64,000 bases of DNA from Sulfopaludibacter sp963815475 (GTDB lineage: Bacteria > Acidobacteriota > Terriglobia > Bryobacterales > Bryobacteraceae), in contig CAWFHD010000003.1 in the NCBI GenBank assembly GCA_963815475.1, positions 3,844,001 to 3,908,000 on the forward strand, written 5' to 3'. The position numbers and the translations under genes were made by a program. The notes beneath the pieces were generated by a model. It did no database searches. It worked only from the letters and a program-made list of their open reading frames with translations, and was not told where the DNA came from. Shown here piece by piece: positions 8,189 to 16,942 of the stretch (position 1 is its first letter; each line of letters begins with the position of its first letter).

Positions 8189-10392
8189 GCCGGATAGTCC
8201 AGTGCTTCCGGAATCATCACTTTGGTCAGGGCATCCGCGGCACGGTCCTTGGCCAGTTGCGATCCGGTGAGGCAGCCGTCCATCCTTGCGCGCAGCCGCG
8301 TGAACTGCTCCAGATTGTCGAAACGCGCGCATGGCCCGGCCTTGGCGGGATGCGTGCCGTCGGCCTCAATCACGTCCGTATATCCGCGCGCCAGGCTGGA
8401 AAGGCCGGGAATCAAGGTCTCCATGGCATCCAGGTCGTCCGCCTGATAGCACGTGGCGCAGCCTTCGGTGTCCCACGCGGGATGCCGGTTGTAGCCGTGC
8501 ACCAACTCCGCGCATACGCGCCCCACTTCGCCCGCCGCTCGCGCCGCCTGCACGTGGCATAGATCCGTCAGGAATGCGACCAGCCCGGGCAGACCTTCGC
8601 CGATGGCCGCGTTCTCCCCGCCGTGCTTCTCCAACTCCAGCAGATCCATGATCTGGCTGCGCGATGCCAGGAGCCAGCACAGCGCGTCCGCCAGCGGGAA
8701 GGTCACGCCTTGCCGCGAGCCCTGGTAGAGCTTGTCGCCATCGGCATCCAGCGTTTTCTGCAGGTAGTGCAGAGTCCATAGCCACACCTGCATGGCCGTG
8801 GCCAGTGCACACGCGCCCGTGCCCGGACGCTCGTTCGCAATCAGCCGCATTTCGCGGATCCATTCGCGGAACTGCGTCAGGAACAGCTCGTCCGTCATGG
8901 TGACACTGAGCTGCCGGCGCTGCACCGCTTCGGGGCCTTCATACGTGGCCTCGAGCTGCGCATCCATCCACTTGTGTCCCAGGAAACCGGGGCAGTCTTC
9001 GGTGATGCCGTAGCCGCCCATCAGGCTCACAGCCTCGCGCATCATGCTTGCGCCGTGGCCCGTGTTCCACAGCTTGCAGGCCGGACACAGCACATTCGCC
9101 ACCGCATCCAGAATGGAGTATTGCACCAGCGTATCTTCCGCCAGGTCCTTGCGCGTGCCGTGCAGGAATTCGATGGCATTCTTCTGCACCAGCCGCATTG
9201 CCTTCATCACAGCCGAGCCCTTCAAGCCGCCCACCTCCATGATCTCGGCCTTCCTCTTCTCCAGCGGATCCAGCTTGTCGAACACGCGAGCCGCTTCGAA
9301 ACCCAACGCCGCGCTGGCTTCACCGGTGGCCCACACATCCACCAGTCGATGCACTACGTCCTGTTTCAACTGCAGTCCCAGTTCGTAGCGGGGCGACCCC
9401 GGAGTGGCAATCGACCCGCCGCGAAAACGCCCGCGGCCGTAGCGGATCACCGGCTCCACCGCCGACAGCAGCTTGGCCGATGTCATGATCGCCACCGTCA
9501 CGCGCGTGCGGCGGAACACCGCCTCGATGATCTCGCCGTGGCTGTAGCGCGGCACAATGACCCCGTCCTTGACGGTGTATCCGCCGATGATGCGGCTGGC
9601 CGGCACTTTCAGGTTGAAGATGGGGTCGCGTGTCGAAGAGAGTTGATGCACCAGTTTGCGGGTTGGCGTGCCGCGATCGAAAATCCCGGTGTCGGTCTCT
9701 TCCAGAATCACCATGCAAGTGCCCTTGATGCGCGGATCGTCCGATTCCACCGCTGCCGTCACGAAGTTGGCGAACCCCATGTTGGTGATGAAGCGGCCGC
9801 GCTTTTCCACCTGGATCATCGGTTCCGCGCCGTCGGCCCACTCTGCCACTCGCACCTTGCCGCCCAGCATGCCGGTCTCGACTCCCACATAGGGAATAGG
9901 TTCGGTCAGACAAAACGCTCCGCGCCACGGCTTGCGATCCTCGCCGGGCAGGGGAGGGGCGCAGCGGGTCATGTAATAGTCGCGCTGCGCATCGGTGCCG
10001 CGCTCGTGGATAGGCGAAAGCGCCAGGCATCCCGCCAGCGATCCGGTGGCCGCGCCCGCGTCCACCCACGCCAGTTCGAAAGCCACCAGCGCCAGAGCCA
10101 GGTTCTTCGGCCCTTCGATGAAGCCGCCCTGCGACGGTTCCATAAACACGCCGGTGATTCCCGATTCGTCGAAAGCCTGGAGCAGCGCCTGCTTCTCCGG
10201 CGTCCACTCATGCGTATTGCGAGCGCCCGAGGCCACCAGTCGGGCCACCGGTCCACGCGCCACCGCGCGCACCGATTGCACCAGCATGTGCAGATCGTAA
10301 CGATCCGCATAGCGCCACAGAATCTGGCGCGCATCGTCTCCGGGAAGGGCTCGCAAAAACTCGGTTTGGATCTCCGTAGCGGCAACTGACAT
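8185..10392 (-). CDS. Long acyl-CoA dehydrogenase family protein
   Basis: This is a 735-aa FAD-dependent acyl-CoA dehydrogenase, larger than the usual ~380-600 aa, with an extended C-terminal part. Family signatures are visible: FCLTEPIPYVGVE in the middle domain, and GGYGITEDCP followed by TYEGPEAVQRRQL in the helical C-terminal domain. The YEG is where many family members hold the catalytic Glu. The ATG at 10392 is preceded by GAAAGGACGG, a good ribosome site, and the longer upstream frame lacks one. The gene overlaps the ETF-QO-like gene by ATGA. The pair probably forms a dehydrogenase-to-quinone electron relay for fatty acid oxidation. Chain-length specificity cannot be told. Confidence 0.88.
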   Translation of the reverse strand: MSVAATEIQTEFLRALPGDDARQILWRYADRYDLHMLVQSVRAVARGPVARLVASGARNTHEWTPEKQALLQAFDESGITGVFMEPSQGGFIEGPKNLALALVAFELAWVDAGAATGSLAGCLALSPIHERGTDAQRDYYMTRCAPPLPGEDRKPWRGAFCLTEPIPYVGVETGMLGGKVRVAEWADGAEPMIQVEKRGRFITNMGFANFVTAAVESDDPRIKGTCMVILEETDTGIFDRGTPTRKLVHQLSSTRDPIFNLKVPASRIIGGYTVKDGVIVPRYSHGEIIEAVFRRTRVTVAIMTSAKLLSAVEPVIRYGRGRFRGGSIATPGSPRYELGLQLKQDVVHRLVDVWATGEASAALGFEAARVFDKLDPLEKRKAEIMEVGGLKGSAVMKAMRLVQKNAIEFLHGTRKDLAEDTLVQYSILDAVANVLCPACKLWNTGHGASMMREAVSLMGGYGITEDCPGFLGHKWMDAQLEATYEGPEAVQRRQLSVTMTDELFLTQFREWIREMRLIANERPGTGACALATAMQVWLWTLHYLQKTLDADGDKLYQGSRQGVTFPLADALCWLLASRSQIMDLLELEKHGGENAAIGEGLPGLVAFLTDLCHVQAARAAGEVGRVCAELVHGYNRHPAWDTEGCATCYQADDLDAMETLIPGLSSLARGYTDVIEADGTHPAKAGPCARFDNLEQFTRLRARMDGCLTGSQLAKDRAADALTKVMIPEALDYPA

Positions 10393-10594
10393 GGACTTCC
10401 GTCCTTTCTTGAGGCACTGCGTGATAACACGCAATTCGGCCCCAGAGATCACGATGGCTGCAATCCGCCTGCCAGCAACGAATGGGCTGGAAAATCAATG
10501 CACGTGTGGAAAGTTTCAACAGGGGTTTTTGGGTCTGGTGGCGCAGGCTTCGCTCAACCAGATCAAGACAGCCACAGGACGCGTTTGCCGTCCG

Positions 10595-11005
10595 TCACAG
10601 GAACAGATCGGTCGACGTGCGAAAGAACTCGGCGAGTTTGCGGATGTGGGCTTTGCTCGGTTTGCGCTTGCCGTTAATCACATCTGAGGCAACGCTGCGG
10701 GTTCCGAAGATCGGCAGAAGGTCCGCCTGCTTCAGGCCTCGTTGCTTCATGAGGTACTGAATCATGCGGTGAGGGACTACTGCCGGTAGTGGGTAGTGCC
10801 GGTCGTCGTAATCCTGAATCAGTTTCATGAGCAAGGCAGAAAGGGCTTCCTCTTCCGGGGTGGGATTTGGTTTTCGGTCAAGCTCTTCCATCTTGGCGAC
10901 GAGCCTGTCAAACTCCGCATTGCTTTCGATGACTTTGGGAATCACGTCCGCGCACAGGCGGCCGTAGTTGGTCGGGTTGAGAATGCCTACGCCCATTTCA
11001 TCCAT
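10595..11005 (-). CDS. higA: HigA-family antitoxin / Xre-type repressor
   Basis: This is a 136-aa antitoxin with a C-terminal helix-turn-helix (from about residue 80) containing RGLKQADLLPIFG and SDVINGKRKPSKAHIRKLAEFF, the pattern of HigA-type proteins. The N-terminal half is acidic and helical and probably wraps the toxin. The gene starts inside the end of higB (19-base overlap), so toxin comes first and antitoxin second, the usual higBA order. It should neutralise HigB and repress the operon through the palindrome at 11294-11316. Confidence 0.88.
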   Translation of the reverse strand: MDEMGVGILNPTNYGRLCADVIPKVIESNAEFDRLVAKMEELDRKPNPTPEEEALSALLMKLIQDYDDRHYPLPAVVPHRMIQYLMKQRGLKQADLLPIFGTRSVASDVINGKRKPSKAHIRKLAEFFRTSTDLFL

Positions 11006-11289
11006 TCCTTTCGGTCGTATTGCTTGTGGGTCAGTACGGCCTTGACATACAGTTTCTGCTTGGGGAAGACCGTGAACACGATGAGCCGATAACGATTGTG
11101 GCGAATGTTGAAAATCAGCAGGCTTCCCACTTGATCGGCGCTCGGAAAATCCTGGCGCACATCCAACAGGTTACTCCATGCGGCATGTTGCGCAACCCGA
11201 TGCCAATCCTGCAATTCCGTGATCGTGGCCCCGTCTAGCCGCTGCGCTTTCGCCAATTGCAGCAAGCCGCGTTTGCTGATAACGTTCAA
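10987..11289 (-). CDS. higB: HigB-family mRNA interferase toxin
   Basis: This is a RelE-fold toxin expected to cut translated mRNA on the ribosome, about 100 aa. Typical HigB features are NVISKRGLLQLAK near the start, FPSADQVG, FNIRHNRYRLI and YVKAVLTHKQYD. I prefer the TTG at 11289 because it places NVIS at the N-terminus as in the family and leaves the palindrome (11294-11316) upstream as an operator. An ATG at 11328 would add 13 residues and put the palindrome inside the gene. The 3-prime end overlaps higA. Confidence 0.85.
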   Translation of the reverse strand: MNVISKRGLLQLAKAQRLDGATITELQDWHRVAQHAAWSNLLDVRQDFPSADQVGSLLIFNIRHNRYRLIVFTVFPKQKLYVKAVLTHKQYDRKEWMKWA

Positions 11290-11293
11290 ATCC

Positions 11294-11316
11294 GATATTA
11301 GCAAAACGCTAACATC
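11294..11316. promoter_or_regulatory. Likely HigA operator upstream of higB
   Basis: An imperfect inverted repeat with 9-base arms (8 of 9 paired) surrounds the spacer AAAAC. Its core is TTAGC at 11298-11302 and GCTAA at 11308-11312. It lies directly upstream of the preferred TTG start of higB, in a locally AT-rich stretch, where HigA autoregulation would be expected. Confidence 0.5.
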
Positions 11317-11349
11317 AAATGCAAACAATTTGCGAACGCCGGTTCGAGA

Positions 11350-12375
11350 CTACCGCGGCTTCCCGGGAATCCCCACCAGGCACAGGATCGCCAGCAGCAC
11401 GATCAGTGTTACGAACTTGCGCAGCACCGGAGCATCGCTGGTGGGCGGATAGTCGTTGGTGAAAAGCCGATATCCCGACCCGATCGCGACCAACATCAGC
11501 ACTCCGTCATTGGTGAAGAACCACATCACCAGGCAGGTCGCCAGGATGAAGCCGCGATTGGCTCGTGTCAGCGCCGCAAAACCGCGGCTGCCATCCAATT
11601 GCCACACCGGAACCAAATTGAATAGATTGATCCAAGCTCCGAAGTGTGTGAGCGCTGCCCAAATGGGCGCTCCGGTCAGCCAGTACATGCCGAGGCACGC
11701 GAACGCTGCCGCCAGTCCCCAGACCGGCCCCGCGAGCCCCACTCTCGCGTCAGCGCCCACCGTGGGAGGACGCTGCCTCAGGCGAATCAACGCGCCAAAG
11801 CCGGGAATGAACACCGGTGTCGTCGCAGCCACTCCAAAGCGCCGCAACTCGAAGACGTGGCCCATTTCGTGGATATAGATGGATAGCACCAGCCCCAGCG
11901 CGAATCTCCATCCGTACCAGGTCCAATACACTCCGGCAGACACCAGCATGCTTGTGAGGGTGCTGAGCTTGGTGAGCCCCAGCAGGATCAGCTTGGCCTT
12001 GCCCGCCAGGACCAGACCGATCATTTTGAACTTCCACAGGAACACTCCGAGCGGTCCCAGCCGTGTTGCCCACTTCGCCATGGGCTTCTGCTCCGCCGCG
12101 GCGGGCGGCGCGGGCAAAGCCTTCTCCAACTCGGACAGGCGGCTATCCACGCTGCGATACTGCATGCTGCCCGGCGGGAGCAGCCCCAATACCTGTCTCC
12201 AGAGCGCGTGCGACTGCACTAAATCGCCCCGCGTGGTTGCCGCCTTGGCTTCGAATGCCAACCGCTCCAACTCGGCGGCATGCACTAGCGAAGCGCACGC
12301 CGGACAACTCAGCGCGGAAGGCGGAAGTTCCGCGCCGCACTTAGAACACAATGCCGACTGTAGCGCGGGCGTCAT
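11350..12375 (-). CDS. M50-family (site-2-type) intramembrane metalloprotease with N-terminal zinc ribbon
   Basis: This is a 341-aa membrane metalloprotease. The N-terminus has a double-Cys zinc ribbon (CSKCG, then CPAC near residues 10-25) and a short helical linker. The membrane part holds the zinc-binding HEMGH motif and, near the end, VPVWQLDGSR, whose Asp is the third zinc ligand. Five or six hydrophobic segments are visible. The ATG at 12375 overlaps the stop of the zinc-ribbon membrane gene upstream as ATGA. M50 proteases of this shape can cut membrane-bound regulators or process peptides; no substrate is evident here. Confidence 0.85.
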   Translation of the reverse strand: MTPALQSALCSKCGAELPPSALSCPACASLVHAAELERLAFEAKAATTRGDLVQSHALWRQVLGLLPPGSMQYRSVDSRLSELEKALPAPPAAAEQKPMAKWATRLGPLGVFLWKFKMIGLVLAGKAKLILLGLTKLSTLTSMLVSAGVYWTWYGWRFALGLVLSIYIHEMGHVFELRRFGVAATTPVFIPGFGALIRLRQRPPTVGADARVGLAGPVWGLAAAFACLGMYWLTGAPIWAALTHFGAWINLFNLVPVWQLDGSRGFAALTRANRGFILATCLVMWFFTNDGVLMLVAIGSGYRLFTNDYPPTSDAPVLRKFVTLIVLLAILCLVGIPGKPR

Positions 12376-13121
12376 GCCGCGTAGGGACCCATGATCGCGG
12401 TGTCGTCGGCCGCTGTGAGCCGCCACGCCTGCATCAGCCCAAATACCATAATGATGATTCCCATGAAGTAGCCTTGAAACAACAGAAAGACTGGAGCGGC
12501 CATGGCGAAGATGGCGATTGCCACTATCCCAACCGCGAATTGGATCGGTGTTACTTTCTGCTTTTGGGGAGCTACGATCGTCTGACTGGCGGCCTTTTGT
12601 TTCGCCTCCATCTTAACAGCGGCGCTGCGAAATCCCAGCAGCACCTGTGGCACGTAGCCGCCGACCGCCCCGCCATAGGTTAGCAACAAGGCCAGCACCT
12701 GGTAGCGCCGTCCCCGGCAGCCCCCCGACCCTTTCAAGATCGCTTTTCCCACCATCCAGCCAACCGCGATTGCCAGAATGCCGAGCCGCAACCAGATGCC
12801 AACCACGCCCGTCAGCACAAATCCGGCAATCGCCGCGCCCAGCCCGAACAGAGCCGCTCGTCCGAACTCCGGCCATCCACCGTGCCGCTGTTGCAGGTCA
12901 AGACGCGCCTGCGCACAGTGCGGGCACGCCGTTGCGCCCGCCACTTGAAAATATTCGCCGGGAATGGCCTCAGTGCACAAAGTACAACGGCGCACCGAAG
13001 CATCGTCGGGAATTGCCGTATGAAATTGAAGTGAATCCGCCGTCGGTATCTCGGGCTGGCTCGGAGCAGGCTGGTTCAAGCCCAATCCGATAAGAGGTTC
13101 CGGCTCATTGGCTGGAAACAT
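12372..13121 (-). CDS. Zinc-ribbon membrane protein paired with the M50 protease
   Basis: This is an unrecognised 249-aa protein. An N-terminal cytosolic part of about 80 residues holds CTLC and CPHC, a four-cysteine zinc ribbon. It is followed by four or five hydrophobic segments with a Gly-rich basic loop (GSGGCRGRRYQ). The gene overlaps the M50 protease by ATGA and both proteins carry a zinc ribbon, so they probably act as one membrane complex. It could be an adaptor or substrate-presenting partner. Function is inferred from pairing only. Confidence 0.75.
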   Translation of the reverse strand: MFPANEPEPLIGLGLNQPAPSQPEIPTADSLQFHTAIPDDASVRRCTLCTEAIPGEYFQVAGATACPHCAQARLDLQQRHGGWPEFGRAALFGLGAAIAGFVLTGVVGIWLRLGILAIAVGWMVGKAILKGSGGCRGRRYQVLALLLTYGGAVGGYVPQVLLGFRSAAVKMEAKQKAASQTIVAPQKQKVTPIQFAVGIVAIAIFAMAAPVFLLFQGYFMGIIIMVFGLMQAWRLTAADDTAIMGPYAA

Positions 13122-13200
13122 AATTAGGAGTCAGAGTAGCTTGTAGGCTGGCTGGAGTCAATGCTAACTACGTACGACTGAATGACGTCGCCGCCCGATA

Positions 13201-15591
13201 TTACGCGACGCCGTTCTTGATGGGAATGACTTTGGCTGACGCCAGCCTGTCGATTGTGCGCAGCACCCGATCCAGCTCCGCTTCCTGCACTGGCTTGGAC
13301 AGCACGAACCGGCCGTCGCCTTCGAAATCGGCAGCTAGCTCGGCATCGTATCCGTCGGAGAGCAGCACGAACCCGCCCACTCGCGAATGCATCCTCTCCG
13401 ATAGCTCCACCCAGTTCAACCCGTGCGCATGCACGGAGCAGAACGCCGCGTCGAAGCGCATGCGCTGTGCCAGTTCCAGGCCGCTGTCGGAACTGGGCAC
13501 CGGCACCACGCGATAGCCGCGCGCCGAAAGCAGCGCCAGAATCTGCCGCTGCGCCGCCTCGTCCGGCTCGATCACCACCGCCGTCATCCGGCGTGAGAAT
13601 TCGATCGACGCCGAGCCTGGCGACGATGGCGGCGTCGACCGCTCCTTCGTCGAGATCGGCAACTCCACCTCGAAGCGCGGATCGGAGTTGCTCTTGTCGA
13701 TCAGCCGCACTTCGCCGCCGTGGCCCGCTACCACGCTGCGCGTCACTCCCAACACCGCCGCTGTCTCTTCCGGTTTGCGGAGCTCCGAAGGCGCGGTGAA
13801 GGCGATCTCTACCAGCAGGCGCTTGGCCAGCACGCTGGTGCGCACGGTGATTACCTTTTGCGGCGCGTCCACCAGTGCCTGCTCGGCATGCACCAGCAGG
13901 TTGAGGAATACCTGCTCCAACTGCCCCTGCGACCCCAGCACGTAGAGCGGCTCTTGTGAGGTCAGGTTGCGCACGCGAATGCCCGAGGCCTTCCAGTCGC
14001 TTTCGCGGAATTCCACCAGCGTCCGAAGCAATCCGCCCACCGAAACCTGCTTGGCTTCCACCTGCTCGGCGGCCGCGAACGAAACCAGCCGTGCCACCAT
14101 CGCCGACGCTTTATGCGATTCCGCGGCGATGGCCGCCACATCGCGCTCCGCCGCCGTCCCGTGCGATTTTTCCAGGGCGCGCGTTGCCAGGTCGGAGATC
14201 GACGCTAATGGCGTTTGCAGCTCATTGACCACCCCGGAGATCAAACGGCCCACTGCTGCCAGTTTCTCGGTGCGCGAAAGTTGTTCCTGCACCGAACGCT
14301 GATCCAACAGCCGGATCGCCGCCCCAATCTGATTGCCCAGGTGCTGGGCCAGCGCCTGTTCGTCCGCCGTAAAGTCGCGTACCCGGTCGTCCTGGTCCAG
14401 CTCCAGCACGCCAATCACTTCCCCCTGCGCCAGCATGGGAACGAAAAGCAGCGATTTTGGGGCTTTATCTCCGGGCTTGCCCGCAATCGGGAACGGGCTG
14501 CGGTCGATGTCCGGAATCACCAGCAGGGTGCGGTAATGGAAACACGCCACCGCTCCCGCCTGCGTGCCTGCCGGCGGCGCGGAAAGCGAGATCGAAACCG
14601 GCTCCACCGCGTCGTCCAGCACCGAATCCAGCGTCTTAGCGGAACGGTTATAGACAAACAGGTGGACCCGCGTCACCTGCAGAATGTTGGGCAGCGCTTC
14701 GATGATCCTCTGCAGAATCGCTTCCGCGTTGGGCGCTCCCAGGATCTCTTCCCCCAACTGATAAGTGCGGCGCAGCCGCTCGCGCTGGTTGCGAAGACGA
14801 TGCTCGCGGCTCCATAGCAGGAACGCGATCAGCAGCACCACTACCAGGCCCGAAGCCAGTACGATTGGCGACACCGACCAGAGCCGCTCTGCGCGAACCA
14901 CTTGCACCGGATCGTTCACCAGAATCTCCCATCCCGTGGTGTAGGGCGGAAGGGTGCAGTATTGAAAAGCGACGCCGGTAACCTGCACGTCGTCGCCGGG
15001 GCTATAATCGTTGAAATTGGGCTTCGCCTGGTCGCGCGGCCGTGGAAGGAAGATCTTCAGCCAGCCGTCAGTCACTAACTGGGGCCCCGCGGTAGTGTCC
15101 GCCACCTGTCTCAGGTGGCCGCTCACGTGTATGAGGCGGTTCTGAAACTTGCCGTTCATCAGGTCCGCCACCGAGACTTCTAGCGGTGGAGGCGGCGCCT
15201 TCCGGCTCACCAGATTCAACAGGTCGGGCACAACGGTAATCGCGCCCGCATAGACCGAAACGGTGCCTTGCGCCTCGATTTCATCACCCGGATGGAAACT
15301 GTCGAGGCGATTGTCCGGCGTCAGTGCTTTTAGCGCGGTGGCACCGTGCTCGTCCTGCAGGGCCAGAATGGTGTAGGGAGGAAAATGATAAGCGGGAGCA
15401 TTCACCACTCCGCGCACCACAACCTTCTCATCCAGGTGCGCCGCGGTTAGATCGGCAGGCAGACGACGCCCTACTTCCGCCAGCGAAAGAGGAGTAGGCG
15501 CAGCTCCGCGCAGACAGGCAAGTGTGCCCGTCAGTCCCAACACCGCCACACAAACACGCCTCAAACGGCGAGGGTTTGGGCTGCCAACCAT
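13201..15591 (-). CDS. Degenerate hybrid histidine kinase (OB-fold sensor, GAF, pseudo-kinase, pseudo-receiver)
   Basis: This is a 796-aa membrane signalling protein. A signal/anchor is followed by two OB-fold-like repeats outside the membrane, one transmembrane helix (about 245-262), a GAF domain (about 280-430), a HisKA-like dimerisation region, an ATPase-like domain and a C-terminal receiver. The H-box reads VVNELQTPL, so the phosphoaccepting His is Asn456. The ATPase part lacks a DxGxG loop. The receiver keeps an acidic pocket (EPDE) and Lys766 but has Ser719 where the phosphoacceptor Asp belongs. It therefore cannot use the classical His-Asp route and may signal by conformation. It overlaps the HAD gene by 31 bases and is probably last in the cutA-HAD-kinase operon. 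Confidence 0.8.
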   Translation of the reverse strand: MVGSPNPRRLRRVCVAVLGLTGTLACLRGAAPTPLSLAEVGRRLPADLTAAHLDEKVVVRGVVNAPAYHFPPYTILALQDEHGATALKALTPDNRLDSFHPGDEIEAQGTVSVYAGAITVVPDLLNLVSRKAPPPPLEVSVADLMNGKFQNRLIHVSGHLRQVADTTAGPQLVTDGWLKIFLPRPRDQAKPNFNDYSPGDDVQVTGVAFQYCTLPPYTTGWEILVNDPVQVVRAERLWSVSPIVLASGLVVVLLIAFLLWSREHRLRNQRERLRRTYQLGEEILGAPNAEAILQRIIEALPNILQVTRVHLFVYNRSAKTLDSVLDDAVEPVSISLSAPPAGTQAGAVACFHYRTLLVIPDIDRSPFPIAGKPGDKAPKSLLFVPMLAQGEVIGVLELDQDDRVRDFTADEQALAQHLGNQIGAAIRLLDQRSVQEQLSRTEKLAAVGRLISGVVNELQTPLASISDLATRALEKSHGTAAERDVAAIAAESHKASAMVARLVSFAAAEQVEAKQVSVGGLLRTLVEFRESDWKASGIRVRNLTSQEPLYVLGSQGQLEQVFLNLLVHAEQALVDAPQKVITVRTSVLAKRLLVEIAFTAPSELRKPEETAAVLGVTRSVVAGHGGEVRLIDKSNSDPRFEVELPISTKERSTPPSSPGSASIEFSRRMTAVVIEPDEAAQRQILALLSARGYRVVPVPSSDSGLELAQRMRFDAAFCSVHAHGLNWVELSERMHSRVGGFVLLSDGYDAELAADFEGDGRFVLSKPVQEAELDRVLRTIDRLASAKVIPIKNGVA

Positions 15592-16214
15592 TTGCTTAGA
15601 TCACCGCTCTTGAAATTATCGACGTTTAGCTCGGTCCCCGGCAAGTAGCCATGGGTACTACGAATACCAATAACTCTCATTCCGGCGGACCGGGCTGCCT
15701 CCACACCCGAAAAAGAGTCTTCGAAAACCACGCAATCCGCGGGTGCTTTTCCCAAGAGCTCCGCTGCCCGTAAATAGATCTCAGGATGAGGCTTAGCATG
15801 CTTGACCTGGCTGCCGTCCAAGGCCGTCCGGAAGTATCTTCCAAGGCCGGTTGCCTGAAGCACTAAAGCCACATTGGCCGCTTCTGCATTGCTGGCTACG
15901 GCCATCGGCGCTTCCCGGTGAAACTCCAGGAAATCCCTTAAGCCGTCCACTAGGAATCCCTCGATCTTCCCCGCGATCATCTCCCTATAGAGCGCTTCCT
16001 TCTCAGTGCCGCGGCGCGTCACCTCGTCTGCCGGCAGATCGCCGTAGAACACGCGCACGATCTCGTCATTCCGTTTGCCGTACATACTCTGGTGCATCGC
16101 CTCGGTGGTTTCCAGGCCGAAGCGCCGGTTGTAGATCTCCCACGCCTCCCGATGCACCGGGTTGGAATCGATCAGCACTCCATCCATGTCGAAGATCAGC
16201 GCCAGCCCGTTCAC
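15561..16214 (-). CDS. HAD-superfamily phosphatase (beta-phosphoglucomutase-like)
   Basis: This is a 217-aa HAD hydrolase. Motif I is FDMDGVLID at the N-terminus, motif II the SN of VASNAE, motif III KHAKPHPEIY, and motif IV VFEDSFSGVEAA. A four-helix cap lies between motifs I and II, as in the beta-phosphoglucomutase/phosphoglycolate phosphatase branch. The GTG at 16214 overlaps the cutA stop as GTGA and sits just before motif I. The longer upstream frame is a shadow of cutA. The substrate (a sugar phosphate or similar) cannot be told from sequence. Confidence 0.88.
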   Translation of the reverse strand: MNGLALIFDMDGVLIDSNPVHREAWEIYNRRFGLETTEAMHQSMYGKRNDEIVRVFYGDLPADEVTRRGTEKEALYREMIAGKIEGFLVDGLRDFLEFHREAPMAVASNAEAANVALVLQATGLGRYFRTALDGSQVKHAKPHPEIYLRAAELLGKAPADCVVFEDSFSGVEAARSAGMRVIGIRSTHGYLPGTELNVDNFKSGDLSKWLAAQTLAV

Positions 16215-16549
16215 GTTTCGCTCTCCAGTCCCGGTCCGAGGTTGGCGCGCAGCCAATTGAGGTAGTTCGCCGACCCGTCGACGATCGGCAGTGCGATCAC
16301 CTCCGGCACTTCGTAGGAATGCGCTCGCTCGATCGCTGCCCTCACGGCGGCAAACTGCGCGCGAGACGATTTGATCAGTAGCAGCCACTCATTGCTCTCT
16401 TCGATCGCGCCCTTCCATCGGTAGTAGCTTTGGCAGCCGGGAAGCACGTTTACGCAGGCAGCCAGATGTGCTTCGAGTAAAGCACCCGCCAGTTTGCGCG
16501 CCTCAGCCTCATTGGCGCACGTGCTCAGGATGACAATGTGTTCGGTCAT
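16211..16549 (-). CDS. cutA: CutA1 divalent-cation tolerance protein
   Basis: This is a 112-aa trimeric ferredoxin-fold protein of the CutA1 family. It is recognised from AACVNVLPGCQSYYRWKG and from EVPEVIALPI near the C-terminus. The length matches the family. CutA1 was linked to copper tolerance in E. coli, though its biochemical role is not settled. It is first of a three-gene run (cutA, HAD phosphatase, pseudo-kinase) joined by overlaps, and is divergent from the FtsB-like gene with a 44-base gap. Confidence 0.93.
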   Translation of the reverse strand: MTEHIVILSTCANEAEARKLAGALLEAHLAACVNVLPGCQSYYRWKGAIEESNEWLLLIKSSRAQFAAVRAAIERAHSYEVPEVIALPIVDGSANYLNWLRANLGPGLESET

Positions 16550-16593
16550 GTTTAAAAATTTGCGAAGCAGATCTGGAAAGCGATGTTACTATT

Positions 16594-16911
16594 ATGATCC
16601 AGGCCTTGAGTGTCATGAAAGCCCCGCTCGCCAAATTTGCTTACGTCGTAGCATTCCTCGCCGTGGTGAGTTATGCAGTAATCACGTTGCGTGGACCGCA
16701 CGGCATCAATGCCCTGATGGAAAAGCGGAGCCAGATCCAAAAGATGGAGCAGAGCAATCTGCGCCTCCACCAGGAAATCGAGCGCAAGCGCGAACACATC
16801 AAGCGCCTTGCTGAAAGCCCCGCCGACCAGGAACTGGAAATCCGCGAGCGCCTCAAACTGGTGAACCCCAAGGACAAGGTCTTCATCACCGGCGAGCCCG
16901 ATAAGAAGTAG
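16594..16911 (+). CDS. FtsB/DivIC-type septum formation initiator protein
   Basis: This is a 105-aa bitopic membrane protein. A single transmembrane helix (about residues 13-31) is followed by a coiled coil (about 42-75, rich in Gln, Lys and Glu) and a short tail with ERLKLVNPKDKVFI, the usual FtsB/DivIC layout. It would join the divisome with FtsL/FtsQ outside the membrane. The ATG at 16594 is the first start; the ATG at 16615 is equally possible, since neither has a strong ribosome site. A small unknown gene follows 31 bases downstream. Confidence 0.8.
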   Translation: MIQALSVMKAPLAKFAYVVAFLAVVSYAVITLRGPHGINALMEKRSQIQKMEQSNLRLHQEIERKREHIKRLAESPADQELEIRERLKLVNPKDKVFITGEPDKK

Positions 16912-16942
16912 CGCCAGCGCTTCTGCTACAATTCCCTGCAAG

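Noticed and set aside
8974..10389. 471-codon plus-strand frame
   Set aside because: It is antisense to the acyl-CoA dehydrogenase and shows low-complexity His/Arg-rich sequence with no family.
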